From Hyposmocoma kahamanoa (lineage: Eukaryota; Arthropoda; Insecta; Lepidoptera; Cosmopterigidae): 64,000 nucleotides of DNA. Numbering within the stretch: position 1 is the stretch's first letter; each line of letters starts with the position of its first letter. Location of the stretch: positions 20,259,488-20,323,487 of the forward strand of contig NW_020654422.1 in assembly GCF_003589595.1 (NCBI RefSeq), read 5' to 3'. The translations under genes and the position numbers were made by a program. The notes beneath the pieces are model-generated. The model did no database searches and was not told the DNA's origin. It worked only from the letters and a program-made list of their open reading frames with translations. Below, piece after piece: positions 45,723-57,671 of this stretch.

Positions 45723-46130
45723 GGGTATAGTTACTATTTTCTATACACGTGCTGCTTTATTTAACAGAAACCAGAAGCTGATCCATTTTGAAAATTTGTT
45801 ACATAATGAACCCAAGTCATTCCACGCTCCCGGTTGACTACCCGTTTATGCCAACGCGAATGCTCCTCCATTTCCGCTGTCAGTGTTGCTATTTTTGTTT
45901 TATTCAAACGATATTCGAGTCAAACCGATAGAAAGTACCAATCTTTAAGCAGCCATATATGTTAGAAATTTAACTTTGTATACACGTTGCAATTTACTTA
46001 TATAAATAACTGATACTAACTACAGGAATTCAGGTTTTTGTGACGTCAGTCTTTGAACCAAACATAAATACGATGACGCAATAAATATGGTGTAATAGTA
46101 ATTGAGCTTAGTGCAGAAAGTCTGCCTCCG
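45723..46130. other. no gene or repeat recognised
   Basis: Nothing supportable. Confidence 0.45.
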
Positions 46131-46333
46131 TGACCGGACGGTCACCATACTGGACTGCCACGTAGAGGTTACTGGTTCGATTCCGGGCCGGGAGAAATAT
46201 TTGTATAGACTACATTAATTTGGGTTTGGATGTAATTTGTGCGTGTCCATGACAACCGCAAAACAGCGGTTTCCCTATAAGGGTATCCCTAGAGGGGCTA
46301 TAGTGTGTGCGTTGTTGTTATTATAATTATTTT
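46131..46333 (+). mobile_element. SINE family D copy 4
   Basis: TGCCTCCGTGACCGGACGG head, B box GGTTCGATTCCGGG, body, and tail GTGTGTGCGTTGTTGTTATT. Confidence 0.88.
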
Positions 46334-46614
46334 GGAAATCTATTTTAGACTCTCGCTTCTCCCAAGAGACGTCTTTCGATTAGAGACGTCTGCACCCTGC
46401 ACGGAGAGAATTGGGAGGAGATCACACAAGACAGGGCGCGCTGGCGCTAACTCCTATCGGAGACCAAGACCCACTTCGGCTCGCTAAGTAAGTAAGTAAT
46501 TAAGATAAATTTAAGATTCTGTTGCGTAATGGTTGCTTGAACTTAAGTTGTTATCAAATGCAATGTGTGGTGATGGATTCTTTTTAATTATTAAAAGTTT
46601 TACAAGCTACAGCG

Positions 46615-47252
46615 TTGCCTTGTAGGCTGCAAACTGGACTACAGCGACCGGCGGTGCCGCGGGCGGCGGCGGCGGGACACGAGAGTCGCGCTCCAGCCGC
46701 GCGATGTATGCGAACAGTTGTAGTGTTGTCCGGTTGTTTACCTGTATTTATATTTCGATCAATCAAGTTGAGATGTCGTTGGTAGAAATAATTTTAGCAG
46801 TTTTAGTAAGAAATTGAACAGCAAATATATCACCCATAATAATATTTTGTTATTTTAATTATCCCAAGGGCAGGTATATTTTTTCTGCTGGAGATACTAT
46901 TTGTTCATAACTAAAGTCGGTTTCCATGCTGCCTTGATATTTTCAAGAATATAGTCAAACGTCTCCACAGTCATTCTAGTGTGATTATAGAACTTAACCG
47001 GATTTTATCTTTGATCTTCGTAATTTCAGTGAAAAAGTTTCGTTTTCTATGTTTGTAATTTGTCCATAATAACTCGTATTTAACAAAATATCTACTATAG
47101 AAAAGGTCAAAGGTCGCAGTAGTAAGGTCAGACATGGCGCGCACACTCTCGTCACGTCACTTCACCACCGCAAATGGCGACGAGAACAAGTCTGTTTCAC
47201 CGCGCCCGGTCGCTGTCGTCCAGTTTACAGCTATTTTGTCTACTGTAGGCAA
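46615..47252. mobile_element. 638-bp element with long imperfect TIRs
   Basis: The left GCAAACTGGACTACAGCGAC and right ends (inward GTAAACTGGACGACAGCGAC) match, continuing into CGG-rich sequence. Outer TTGCCT ends also mirror. Terminal zones are GC-rich, interior AT-rich. No ORF; target duplication unclear. Confidence 0.75.
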
Positions 47253-48034
47253 GTTTATATAAAATAAAACGCATAATGAGGGTTTGTGAGCACAAGTGGC
47301 GTTTATATTATCTGAAGCATACTTGTATTGGAACATAATAATGTAATTTAACCGTGCTATTTAACGACACAGCGATTAGCATTGACGCTAAAGTAGGTTA
47401 GTTAGGTTCGATTGCCAGTAGAACCAATTTGGGAAAGGATTTTTTCTAAATTGGTTCTGGTTTAGGATTTTGGGTGTTACTTAGTTTGAGACCAGGCAAT
47501 ATTATAAAATTTTAAAACTTGTTCAGGAATAGACCAAGAAAGTTTTAACCTAGTAACGACTATAGAACACACCCGCTTTGTCAGAGGTCATCTAACAGTG
47601 GTCTAAGGTTTATATACCCTCATCAAACGGCGCATAATCGTAATTTAATCATTCCTCTACACGAAACATCAATATTCAAAGTTCAAAACACAATTACAAT
47701 TACTTATAACTTCCAAATTAAACTCTCGAACCTATAGGGATCATTAGCGGGAAACTCCACCCACTAGAGCTCCACACATTAGTGATGGGATAATGTCGAT
47801 TCGTTTTTTTAAATAAAATGAAATAACGTGCCCTTGAATTTTCGACACTGGACTCTACGTGGCAATGAAAAGAAGAAGATAGCCGCTCTGGAAATGTAGT
47901 GTTGAAGAATACGTGGACAGAGTTCGGAATATCATAGAACGCGAACGTCTTGTCGTACAAGGCAGTGTAATAGGCACTAGAACGCGAAATGTCACCCACG
48001 TGATGGATCGATCAAATAGCGTTCATTCTCGTGG
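47253..48034. other. unassigned; protein-like frame and hAT-like terminus
   Basis: A minus-strand frame at 47718-47999 stays open 93 codons but has no recognised domain. TAGTGATGGGATAA at 47778 resembles a hAT end and recurs at 59697; no partner end found. Confidence 0.3.
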
Positions 48035-48215
48035 CAATTTTTATTCAAAGTCAAGCCAAAATCAAAATATCATTTATTCCATACCTAGGTAAAATAAATT
48101 TACATTTGAAAATGTCACATTTATAAGCTATTGCTCGTTCACTACGCTGATTTCCTTGACAAGAACGAGCAAGAAACTCTAGGGATTGCTCTTTTCAAAT
48201 AAACTTAAATGCTAT
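48035..48215 (-). repeat. family M-type LINE 3' end
   Basis: AGTCAAGCCAAAATCAAAAT, TATCATTTATTCCATACC and GAACGAGCAAGAAACTC are the reverse of a LINE 3' end common in Lepidoptera, by memory. Confidence 0.7.
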
Positions 48216-48719
48216 GGAATACACTTTGAATCAAATTTGTGTGGAATCTGGAGCTATGTCGTCTTTCCATACATATGTACATCTTTATCTAACACCTAGT
48301 CTTAAATTTTGTAATATGACTTTTCATTCAAAATATTTATAATGTAGTTTATTCTTTTTTAATGTATTATGTAAATATTAGATTTTTTATCGAGCATTGT
48401 TACCTAATATTCGAATATTGTATCGTGAAATATTATTTAATAATTACACGATAATATTAGATACTGTAGAGGGGGTTCTTTTCTGACTTGATGACGTCAC
48501 GAATTGAGTCTAAAAAATTGTTGTCCAGTTTCAGGTTTTATTTCCAAAAATTATATCATACAAGGTGCCAAATTAATTGTAACCGGCGGGAATGGTACTA
48601 TACGTACAAATGTAAAAAAGTATAAAAGTAAATCAGGTCCAGTCAGTCGTTCCCACAAGGACTTAACTCCTAGAAACGCATCAATAGTTCTGATATTTCT
48701 CACACATAAATAAAATTCG
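48216..48719. other. no gene or repeat recognised
   Basis: Nothing supportable. Confidence 0.4.
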
Positions 48720-48820
48720 GTTCAGGTAGTCACCATTCGAGGAAAAATCTTAACATCGCGATGCACAAATTAAGTAAAAAGGGTAAATGCCATCTAGCGG
48801 ATTTTTAGAGAACTATCCGA
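48720..48820 (+). repeat. dispersed repeat J copy 2
   Basis: GTCACCATTCGAGG, AAAATCTTAACATCGCGATG and AATGCCATCTAGCGGATTTT. Confidence 0.75.
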
Positions 48821-49140
48821 CAAACAAAGCTGATTAGTAAAGTCTTTGGTATAAAATAGGTTTAAAAAATAAAAACCAGTTTTTGGCATGAGTGCACCAG
48901 GGTATCCAAACGCAGAGAGAGATGGCGAATAATACTCCGTGATGACCACTTAAGTTAACCGTGATCGTGAGACCAGGAAGTCACTTCCACCAGGCTTACG
49001 TCTTTTCGTTCGGTTACTTGGTACATGAAGAAAAGTTTACCACGGAATTTCTTATAAAACTTTATTACAATTATTAAAGTAATATCTCTAGTCAGCGGCT
49101 GGTAGCTTTAAAGGTACCTGAGTGAAGAAAAAACTTTCAT

Positions 49141-49350
49141 AGATTTCTCACAGATGGCGCTACAGCAAAAAGTAGTTAAAAACCAAAACAAAAGATCTAC
49201 AACGAACATATGGAAAATAATTGAGATCCGTTGGTTCGTTTCGTGGCTTAGTTGGCGTAGCGTCTGCCTCGATTTGCTGAGAAACGTTGGTTCGAATCCT
49301 ACCGGATCGAAGTTAATTTTTTTCAAGTTCGATCTTTGTTTAATAATTAA
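49141..49350 (+). mobile_element. SINE family G copy 3
   Basis: GATGGCGCTAC start, A box TGGCTTAGTTGG, B box GGTTCGAATCC, tail GTTCGATCTTTGTTTAATAA. Confidence 0.87.
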
Positions 49351-49652
49351 GATAATTAGGTATTTTAATAAAATTTATTTCATAAATAATCCGAAAAGGC
49401 TTTACGTCATTCAATTCTTGACAATCTATGATTTTTAATTATCTTCAGGTATTTCGTAACTTCTGGAACTGGATTATACTTTTGTTTTAGCCATCCATCG
49501 GTGGCTTTGTAAAGGGTTTGTAAAAAAAGTACGCAAGTACGCTTACTACTCTATGTTTAACATTGTTAAAGAAAACTGTGTCCTAAAGGAGTTCATTACA
49601 ATGTAGCTTTGGTTAACAAAGTTTGTTTAACACAGATGAACTTGTTAGCTCA

Positions 49653-49840
49653 ATGAAAGTATTTTTTTCGGATATAAATTGAGTGTATTTGTTTTTCAAA
49701 CAAACCAAAATTTCGGGCAATCAGACATGACCTTGGGATGACGGAAAACGTTGGTTTGTTTGAAAAAAAAAAACAAGATATAGACACGGTAAAATAGTTT
49801 CATTTCCAATTTGTACTAATCGCAGAAATCTAAGAACTAG
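49653..49840. mobile_element. family C fold-back copy, short
   Basis: Left arm (GGATATAAATTGAGTGTATT, TTTTTCAAACAAACC) and right arm (GGTTTGTTTGAAAAA ... TAGTTTCATTTCC) are inverted copies about a short centre. Confidence 0.78.
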
Positions 49841-50149
49841 ATTATTAACACAATTGTAAATACGCTTATACTTTTTGAGTTTCAAGTTGCAATATTAGAC
49901 AAATTTTAAGGGGGGTCTTACGAAGCGATGTAACAAGAAAGTTCGTACTATCCACTCAGTTAATTAAAACAATTAACTTGCTCGTTGTTAAGACAGCGTA
50001 AAACGTTTCCGCCTTTCGCACCAAATTTTTACTTTTAGAGATGTGAATTTTATTATTTGTATTTGTCAAATTCGCATTCGAATTTATCATTTAATAGTGA
50101 ACTTTTTAGGTCGTGACATTATCTGTGCGGGTTTCAATATTTTTAACCG

Positions 50150-50385
50150 ATTTCAAAAAAAGGAGGAGGTTCTCAATTCGACCGTATGTTTTTTTTGTAT
50201 GTACGTTACGCGATAATTTGTAAATCGATTTTGATGATTCTTTTTTTGTTGGAAAAAGAATCCCTTAAAAGGTCATTTAAATTTGAAGAAAATAATCCGT
50301 TACTGCCACCCCAAACTAGGGGATGAATAACTTTTGAGGTCGGTTTTGTAATACTCTGTACTGATATTATTTATAAAGTTATTTA
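50150..50385 (+). mobile_element. family H element, well preserved
   Basis: TAACCGATTTCAAAAAAAGG start, GTTACGCGATAATTTG, GATTTTGATGATTC, and end TTTTGAGGTCGGTTTTG. Confidence 0.8.
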
Positions 50386-50498
50386 CGTCCAACGAAAATG
50401 GAAAAGGTTGAATGGGTAGGTATAGTGACGTTTAGTATTCAATAACAGCTTAATTAATTTAGAGTTTAACGTCAGACACAAGGACGGTCTTGTTTAAC

Positions 50499-50705
50499 TG
50501 CCTCCGTGGAAGAACGGTTACCATGCTGGACTGCCACGCAGAGGTCGCAGGTTCGATTCCCGGGTCGGGAGAAATATTTGTATGGCCTACATTTATTTCT
50601 CTCGTGAGTTTGGGTGTAATTTGTGGTTGTCTATGTGTGTGTCCATGGCACCCGCGACACAGGGCTTCCCTAGTGCGGAGCTATGTTGAGTGCGTGTCCT
50701 TCCTA
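50499..50705 (+). mobile_element. SINE family D reference copy
   Basis: Near-complete head: TGCCTCCGTGGAAGAACGG, ACTGCCACGCAGAGGTCGC, B box GGTTCGATTCCCGGG. Body TATGGCCTACATTTATTTCT, GTGTCCATGGCACCCGCG, GGAGCTATGTTGAGTGCG. The tRNA-like head points to pol III transcription in the ancestor. Confidence 0.92.
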
Positions 50706-51217
50706 GAATAAACAGCACGATCTTTGACCGCAGCACCTATGTAACAGCGATCAGAATTTATAACAGACTTCTAATGGAAATGAAACGTTCAAAAGTGTGA
50801 TAAACTTAAAGCTTGTTTGTTAATTGACAAAGTTTTTTACAATCTTAACGAGTTTTATATAAAGACATCAAATATTTGACAATGGTATAATTAACGTAAT
50901 TATAATTTTAATTTTTGACATTTAGGTTGTAATAAATTTTAATTGAATTGTAATTTTAAAACACTACGCCTGATTTGGGTAAGAATTGTGGAACTAATCA
51001 CTTGTGAGTAACGCCTGTATTTTACCAATTTATACAATAAATGTTTCTGATTTCTGAGTAAATATTGTGTATACATAGATTATAAATTATATTAACATAC
51101 ACTATGTCCACGTTTGCGAACTAGAGGGCAGAAGCAATGCAGAAATGCAAAGTCGCGGCGAAACTATTTTTCATACAATATTTGGAAACGCAGTTGCACT
51201 TTTGCAGTCTTATACTT
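50706..51217. other. no gene or repeat recognised
   Basis: AT-rich; nothing supportable. Confidence 0.5.
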
Positions 51218-51312
51218 AGTAGCAGTAGAACTACTTGTGAAGAAGAAGAATTCGTCCAGGGAAGTACTGCCATCTTACCTATGTCTGCCGCCAAGCAGTA
51301 GTGTGAGCATTT
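51218..51312 (+). mobile_element. family A 5' fragment
   Basis: TAGCAGTAGAACTACTTGTG to AGCAGTAGTGTGAGCATTTT. The longer open frame over this region is an artefact of the repeat. Confidence 0.82.
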
Positions 51313-51658
51313 TCATCGGTATTCGTCTTCAGTTCCTGTATATCTCATACCCGTCGCATCACTACCACTCGTCATTTGCACAGAGACACTTTTACTGGAG
51401 CCGTTTTAACTCGGGTAGTTTTTTCAAGATCGTAAAAACTTTCTACTACGGCTTTTTGGAGAAAAAAGAACGTAAATTTACAATGTAAGAAAGAGAAAGA
51501 AATTAAAATTTTCCGTGTAACGGACTGAGATAGATAGGTGAATAAAATGTAGCTGAAATTAACTCTCTGGGAAATGTTTTCTATATTGTATTGTATTGAA
51601 GTGACTTTAAACGTTCCAATCGAAGAATGAAATATACCGAGTTTGAGTTATTAAATAT

Positions 51659-52460
51659 AATGCACACACTCATAGCCCCGTACTACGGAAACCCTGTAAC
51701 GCAGGTGCCGTGGGCACACGCATAGACAATTACAAATTATCCGCTCACGCGATACGCTCCTCCTACCGCAAAATGGCGGCAATTTGGTTTCGCAAATTAG
51801 AAAAGCATTCAGTTTAAATACGAGTTTTTATAAATAAAAAATATTATTCTGCATTCCTAAATAAATACCTTCCGTACTACCAACAAAAACATCTCAAATA
51901 AAATGCAGTAATACACCGCAAATCCTGCACTTAAAAAGCACTAATGAAATTTTTGGTGTACTTGGATAAATATGATAATATTCCGTTTAAGTGGTTCTAA
52001 CGTTTACCATGAAATTACTCCTTAAAGTATAGTTTATAAACATTTATATTCAGGGTAAACTTAAAAAACGCTACTTACGGTATGTTTTCATATATAAACA
52101 CCGCAATCACCAGCCCAAACAATAACACACACGATTGTCGTGACGTATTTTTGAAGTTGTTTATTTTTTTTAAATGACAGACCCAGGCATTAAAAACTTT
52201 ATGGTTTGCTAGAGTAGTTACCAAAATAGCAATTAATATTAGTTCTTTTACCTGTTATAACTTCGATATCCGATAAATCGGTATAAAATCATCACCGGCA
52301 CCTCTAGGTGTGGTATGCGTCTACGGCTGCATGTATCGCGTGAGCGGGTATATCAAACTCATGAGATAAATAAATGGAGGCCAAATATTCCTCCCAGCCC
52401 GGGGATCAAACCCTTTGCGTAGTAGTCCAGCATGGTAACGGCTCGGTCACGGAGGCAATT
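51659..52460 (-). mobile_element. SINE family D copy split by a TIR element
   Basis: 3' half at 51659-51740 and 5' half (tRNA-like head TGCCTCCGTGACCGAGCCG) at 52348-52460, same orientation and contiguous once the insert is ignored. Confidence 0.87.
51741..52347. mobile_element. 607-bp TIR element inside a SINE
   Basis: CCGCTCACGCGATAC at the left and its exact 15-bp complement at the right, precisely at the SINE break. Adjacent TAT occurs on both sides, possibly a 3-bp target duplication. No ORF; superfamily open. Confidence 0.87.
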
Positions 52461-52527
52461 AAATAGACAAGAGACTGAGTTTGTGTTATCTACTCTCTCT
52501 ACTATCTACTATTACTTATTGTTATGT

Positions 52528-52630
52528 TAGTAGCAGTAGAGCTCCTTGTGAAAGAGTTTGTCCTGGGATGTATTGCCAAGCAGTAATGTGAGCCTGCGTT
52601 ATGGTTTAGAAGGGTAATGGTGCTGGTGAC
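52528..52630 (+). mobile_element. family A 5' fragment
   Basis: TAGCAGTAGAGCTCCTTGTG to GGTAATGGTGCTGGTGA, with a deletion after CTGGGATGTATTGCC. Confidence 0.83.
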
Positions 52631-52707
52631 GCTAAATACTTAGCTATCATTTACTTGAGAATTAGTCTGTGATGTTACAAAGTGTGTACGCTGAAGTCTT
52701 TGACGTT

Positions 52708-52948
52708 TTTTTTTAAGATAGTCGTGCTCATGGTTGTAAGCGACACGCCTGCCCATAATAGTTGCACTGCTGCTAAAATCGCAAAGATCTAAGGGTCACT
52801 GCGCCCGGCACCTTGAGATATAAGTTGACTAGTTTTATGTACCTGTAATTTGACCAGCCCCCTAACCCTTCAAACCCATGCAGTAATGGTTACATTACTG
52901 CATGGCGGCAGATTCAGGTAAAGTGGCAGTACATTCCTGGACGAACTC
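52708..52948 (-). mobile_element. family A copy facing its neighbour
   Basis: From the A-tail complement at 52708 to GGACGAACTC. It converges on the forward copy at 52528, about 80 bp apart. Confidence 0.85.
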
Positions 52949-53613
52949 AAAATGTTCGCCCATATCTCATTATAAAGAAGGAACATTACAAAATCCATTA
53001 CCAAAAGCGACATTGTTTTACAAAATCCATAAAGTTCAAAAACGAGCGTCTGAAAATAAAAGGGAATAGTCATCGCACCTGGAGAAAGCAATAACAATAC
53101 AAAGACTCATTTGCCGCCGCCCTTAAAACATTCACAAATGAAAGGACACTACCTGAATCACTCCAAGTAAGTGTCGTTAAAAGAAGAGCCCGATTTAGGC
53201 TCGATTTAAACGGAAAAACTCGGTTATCTATGTAACGATCGGGCATTATTCGTCGCGATGGGACCTCGAAGTGAATTTGCATTATTTTTTATCGTTTACG
53301 CCTGACACTTAAGACTTGATGTTCGAGAATTTTCTTTTGTCGCAAAATACAAAAGCGGATGAGTTTGCTTCAGAGTTAAAGGTTTGAAAGGCTGTTTTTT
53401 CGCAATGAAAAATTACTTTGTTGTTCTTGTGACGTTGGTGCTGTTAAATTTTAAGTGTCATCAGGTTTTTGTTGGCCGTTAGAGTATGTAATCTTTTATT
53501 TAACCTGTGCGTCAGCGGTGTTTTGTAAAGGTACGTATTGTGAAAGAACCGTGTTCTACTTATTTGTGAAGATTCGTTATCTAATAATTTCCTCTATCTA
53601 TTATCTATTAATT
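52949..53613. other. no gene or repeat recognised
   Basis: Nothing supportable. Confidence 0.45.
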
Positions 53614-53649
53614 TCGCGGACCCGACGTCCATATAATTGTAAGTCAATG
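53614..53649. mobile_element. family B terminal fragment
   Basis: CGCGGACCCGACGTCCATAT and GTAAGTCAATG: one B terminus alone. Confidence 0.88.
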
Positions 53650-53684
53650 GGTAAAGTAGTCAATTTCAAAAACGCAATTGTTTT

Positions 53685-53968
53685 CGTTTTTTTTATAATA
53701 CCATGTGACAGAACGAACAAGTCGTGCGCCTGGAGCAACACGCCCTTCCACAACAGTTGCAGTGCCACTCAGAGCTTTAGATCGCAAAGAGCTTAGGGGC
53801 ACTGCCACTGCGCCCGTCACCCTGAAGCATAAGTTGACAAGTTCCATGTGCCTGTAATTACGAACTGGAACGCATTAATCCTCACATTACTGCTTGGCGG
53901 CAGAAATAGGTAAGGAGGCAGTACTTCCCTGGACGAACTCTTTCATAAGGAAGTTCTGGCTGCTATTC
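53685..53968 (-). mobile_element. family A copy, nearly complete
   Basis: From GTGACAGAACGAACAAGTCG to AGGAAGTTCTGGCTGCTATT, with a deletion in the TTACCATCAGG segment. Confidence 0.88.
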
Positions 53969-54059
53969 AAAGTTAGTTAATAGTTTATAGGGTGATATGT
54001 TTTTTGTAATAAAGGAAACCGCAAAAATGAAAGAAATTTTGGTAATATTTGCAAATTGT

Positions 54060-54256
54060 ATGTAGTATAAACTGGAATGTTCTTTGGTAAATTAAAAATA
54101 AGATATTTGTAAATATAATTTAGAATAGAGTGGTTTGCATTATTAGGTATACCAGCTATAGCTGGTTAATGACTGTGACCTGTAAAGTGCTTATTGATTT
54201 GTTTGAAAAAAACAATAATACGCGATTTTAATCCGAAAAAGTAGTTTCATTTCCAT
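54060..54256 (-). mobile_element. family C copy, single arm
   Basis: GTTTGCATTATTAGGTATAC, GACCTGTAAAG and TAATCCGAAAAAGTAGTTTC match the right half of the copy at 39458. Confidence 0.78.
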
Positions 54257-54493
54257 ATATTTCTATTTTCTCTTAAACTTAAGCACCTAAATGTGTATTC
54301 GTGTGTTTTACTTCCGTGTTTGTCCACTGATAACTATTTAAACCTGAAGACAAAAGAATATTTCTGGTGCTATGGTCTTTTACATACATTGGGCACCGGT
54401 ATACGAGTCATTAGCAATACCCGCTACATACTTGTCAGTTTTTTTCATTAAACCATTCGTGGTTTTGGGATAGGCCACTATTCTGGGAATTTT

Positions 54494-54808
54494 AGTAGTA
54501 GTAGAGCTCCTTTTGAATGAATTCGTCCAGGAATGTACTGCCATCTTACCTATTTCTGCCGCCAAGCAGTGAGCAGTACTGCGTTCTGGTTTTGAACGGT
54601 ATGGGTGCTTGTGAAATCACAGGCACAAGAGACTTGTCAACTTATGTCTTAGGGTGACAGGTGCAATGGTGAGGGACACTTGTTAAATTTTTGCGGCTTA
54701 AAGATCGGAGTAGCACTGCAACTGCTCTGTACAGGCGTGTCGCTTAACACCAGTCACGCGTCTTGTTCGTCCCGTCAATTGGTATTACAAAAATAAAAAT
54801 ACAAAAAA
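54494..54808 (+). mobile_element. family A copy, full length, diverged
   Basis: TAGTAGTAGAGCTCCTTTTG to CGTCCCGTCAATTGGTATTA plus an A-rich tail; the large hairpin arms have drifted. Confidence 0.87.
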
Positions 54809-54821
54809 ATTAAACTAACCT

Positions 54822-55032
54822 TAAAAAATCGTCGAAAACCAAATACAAAGATCCGACAAACAGGCACATAGAATAATTCGTGAGGTCCTCTTGTTCGTCC
54901 CGCGGCTTAGTTGGCATAGCGTCTGGCACGGTTTGCTAGAAGACATTTCGAATTCGGAAGCCGGTTTGAATTTGGCCGGATCTAAGGATTTTTTTTCTAA
55001 GTCTTCGATCTTTGTATTAATAATTACAATAA
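54822..55032 (+). mobile_element. SINE family G copy 4
   Basis: A box CGGCTTAGTTGG; the B box is broken by a short duplication (TTCGAATTCGGAAGCCGG). Tail CTTCGATCTTTGTATTAATA. Confidence 0.83.
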
Positions 55033-55964
55033 ACTAATGAAGTAATTTCACAAAAAAAAAAAACGATAAACACCTTATTGTATTTAAGTCATCAAGGAAT
55101 ACGATTATAGGTTTGCAAATAACCAGCTTATTTTTAATTCTGGAAGGCACAAAACTTCAGTACAAAACCTCCCAAATCGTGGACTCCCAAACTTTTTTTT
55201 AGCTCGAAAAGGATTTTCAGAATTTCCCCTCCAAAATCCACACGAGCTGTTGGAAGCATACCGTTACCCAGGTCTTAAAATTTTCCGCCACCTATTGAAC
55301 AGTTTATATGCAAATTTTACTGCACAACCTTTTGTTGGGAGCTAGAATTGGGAAGGGTATTTTAAAAAATTTCTTTTTATGGAATTCTTAGGGTCGTTAT
55401 TTGAGAAGCAGCTGCTTCGGAGTTATTTATTTGACCTATATTTAAGTCCCACGGTCTAAGAAACGCCATGTGGTCCAATGTGTTTATTCCACTGAAGAAA
55501 AATGACTGTCTTATAATCTAATATCGTACGTAAAAAGTGTCCTGATATGCAGACAAAGTCGACTGTAATGTCCTAAGTAATACCCACGGCTTCTTTAATT
55601 ACATTATCGCCCTATGGATTGTTTGCGTCAAGATTAAGAAAACATTTTTATTATCAAAACACTGAACATACATTTCGCATAAACTTGACGTATAAAAAAA
55701 ACTAAACATTTGCAATATAACTATTTTTTACTAAATTTATTTAGTGCATGCATCTGTGCCGTTGATAATATTTTATTTCGACTTGTATTATCTATGGAAG
55801 AATAGCTTGCCAGCTATCTGTTAAAAAATCCGTAAATGTTGTGTTGTGAAGCGATATTTATTCACACAAGAAATAAATTATCGTTGTATCGGTAATGTTA
55901 TGAAAAACATTGTACGTAACACGGGCAGTAAGAATGACAAACACGAGTCGTAAAATTTGCCAAC
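55033..55964. other. no gene or repeat recognised
   Basis: Nothing supportable. Confidence 0.45.
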
Positions 55965-56146
55965 CTTAAAGGCGTAATATTTTTTTCAAATCTAAATGGG
56001 ATCAATATAGAGGTATCCTCTTTCCAACAAAAAAAGAATTATCAAAAACAGTTCACAAATTAAAAGTAATCGCATAAAATAAATAAAAACAAAATACAGT
56101 CAAATTGAGAGCCTCCTCCTTTTTCGAAGTCGGTTAAAAAGTTGTC
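55965..56146 (-). mobile_element. family H element, reverse
   Basis: Ends in GAAGTCGGTTAAAAA; contains CTCTTTCCAACAAAAAAAG and AATCGCATAA, reverse of the H body. Confidence 0.75.
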
Positions 56147-56485
56147 CACTAATTTTGTCCGTAAAATATTTGAACCTGAAATTTAATATTGCCTTAATGT
56201 AACCTTATTATAATTACACAAAAGGTGCGACATCTACTCACGAGTTTACAACTTGTTTTGTTTTCTTTTATTATCTCAAATGTACAAACTACACATTTTA
56301 TTTTAAACGCGATCGAAGCACAGAGCATTTGAGACCGAACTCTCGCAATCCGTCGCCCTGGAGACTTGAGAAACAAAAGCCAGTGTTAAAACATTAATGA
56401 ACTGCTCTATAAAATATGGTACGAGTACATTCTGGCTGCTGCACTATATCACCTTGCAGTTAAGTTTAGTTGGGGTAAGATAGCA

Positions 56486-56757
56486 TTACCAGTAGAGCTT
56501 CTTGTGAAAGATTTCGTCCAGGGAAGGACCGCCATCTTACTTATTTCTGCCGTCAAGCGGTAATGCTAGCATTACTGTGTTCCGGTTTTGAAGGGTAAGC
56601 GTGGTGGTGAAATTACAAACACATGGGACTTGTCAATTTAAGTCTCAGTTTGACGGCCGCAGTGGCAGTGTCCCTCAGATCTTTGTGATTTAAAGCTCTG
56701 AGTGGCACTGTAACTGTTACGGACAGGCGTATCACTTAGCATCAGGTGCACGATTAA
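56486..56757 (+). mobile_element. family A copy without A tail
   Basis: TACCAGTAGAGCTTCTTGTG to TCAGGTGCACGATT; both hairpins well kept. Confidence 0.88.
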
Positions 56758-56788
56758 AGAGAGTTTTTATATGAATATAAATAAATAA

Positions 56789-57220
56789 CCCCTACTCTCA
56801 TAGCCCCGCAGGAAACCATACATCGTGGGTGCCTTGACACATCTATAGACAACCACAAATTACACCCAAACTCACGAGAGAAATAAATGTAGGTCATGTG
56901 AATAATTTTTCCGGCACGGGATCGAACCCGGGACATCTACTCTATCTATCTTATACGGCCTCTGTGGTCGAGTGGCTTGCAAACCGGTTTTCAAGGTTAC
57001 GCCATCTCTGAGGTCCCGGGTTCGATCCCCGGCAGGGTCAGTGTATATACTAACTTTCCTATATTGTCCCGGGTCTGGGTGTTTGTGGTACCATCGTTGT
57101 TTCTGATTTCCATAATACAAGTGCTTTAGATACTTAACATTGTATATGATGTTGTCTAACATTTATTTATTTGTCTACATGGTAGACCAGCGCGGTAACC
57201 GTTGGGCTACGGAGGCAGTT
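56789..57220 (-). mobile_element. SINE family D copy interrupted by SINE E
   Basis: D body and B box at 56789-56945; its tRNA-like head resumes at 57172-57220 (TACGGAGGCAGTT). Confidence 0.83.
56957..57171 (+). mobile_element. SINE family E reference copy
   Basis: tRNA-like head: A box TGGTCGAGTGG, B box GGGTTCGATCCCCGG. Body GGGTCTGGGTGTTTGTGG, GTTTCTGATTTCCATAATAC, ending ATTTATTTATTTG. TCTAC just outside both ends may be the target duplication. Confidence 0.88.
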
Positions 57221-57671
57221 TTATTGTTACGAGTAGTACGATTGAACTTTGGAAATACCTAGAGCTCTCAAGTGTGAAGCAATCGTTTTTTTCCACTAAG
57301 CTACCACGCTCTATTGTAATTGTAAATTAGATAAAACGAAAATACCAACAGGAAGCGAAAGCACAAGAAACACCTAGACAGTCTCTATGCACAATAGCTT
57401 GTAACAAAAGCCTTGATTCTGCAAGCGGCCCTCGCAATTTTGCCGAATAATACCTATCGCAGCCTTTATATACACTCTCGATGATTAATAGATCCAATAT
57501 TAGCTACCAGTTTAATATATTTGCTTATGTTATTGTTAAGCAAGGAGAATGGGTAATTTTGAACTATAAATCTGGGTAAATTAAGGTTGAAAGTTGAGTG
57601 GAGGTGTTAAGGTGGTGCTGTGTTGTGGATTGCATATAGTCAGTTGGTTCACCTGAAGGAAAGTGGAAACT
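57221..57671. other. no gene or repeat recognised
   Basis: Nothing supportable. Confidence 0.45.

Noticed and set aside
46590..46745. CpG-island promoter
   Set aside because: The GC-rich patch is one arm of an inverted-repeat element whose partner lies at 47196-47252.
47718..47999. 93-codon minus-strand ORF with protein-like composition
   Set aside because: No ATG start, no recognised domain, and a hAT-like terminus lies within it.
51114..51488. 124-codon ORF
   Set aside because: It runs through a family A fragment and has no domain; chance opening.
56960..57045. Leu/Ser-like tRNA gene
   Set aside because: Head of SINE E; acceptor stem is poor and the same body follows in other copies.
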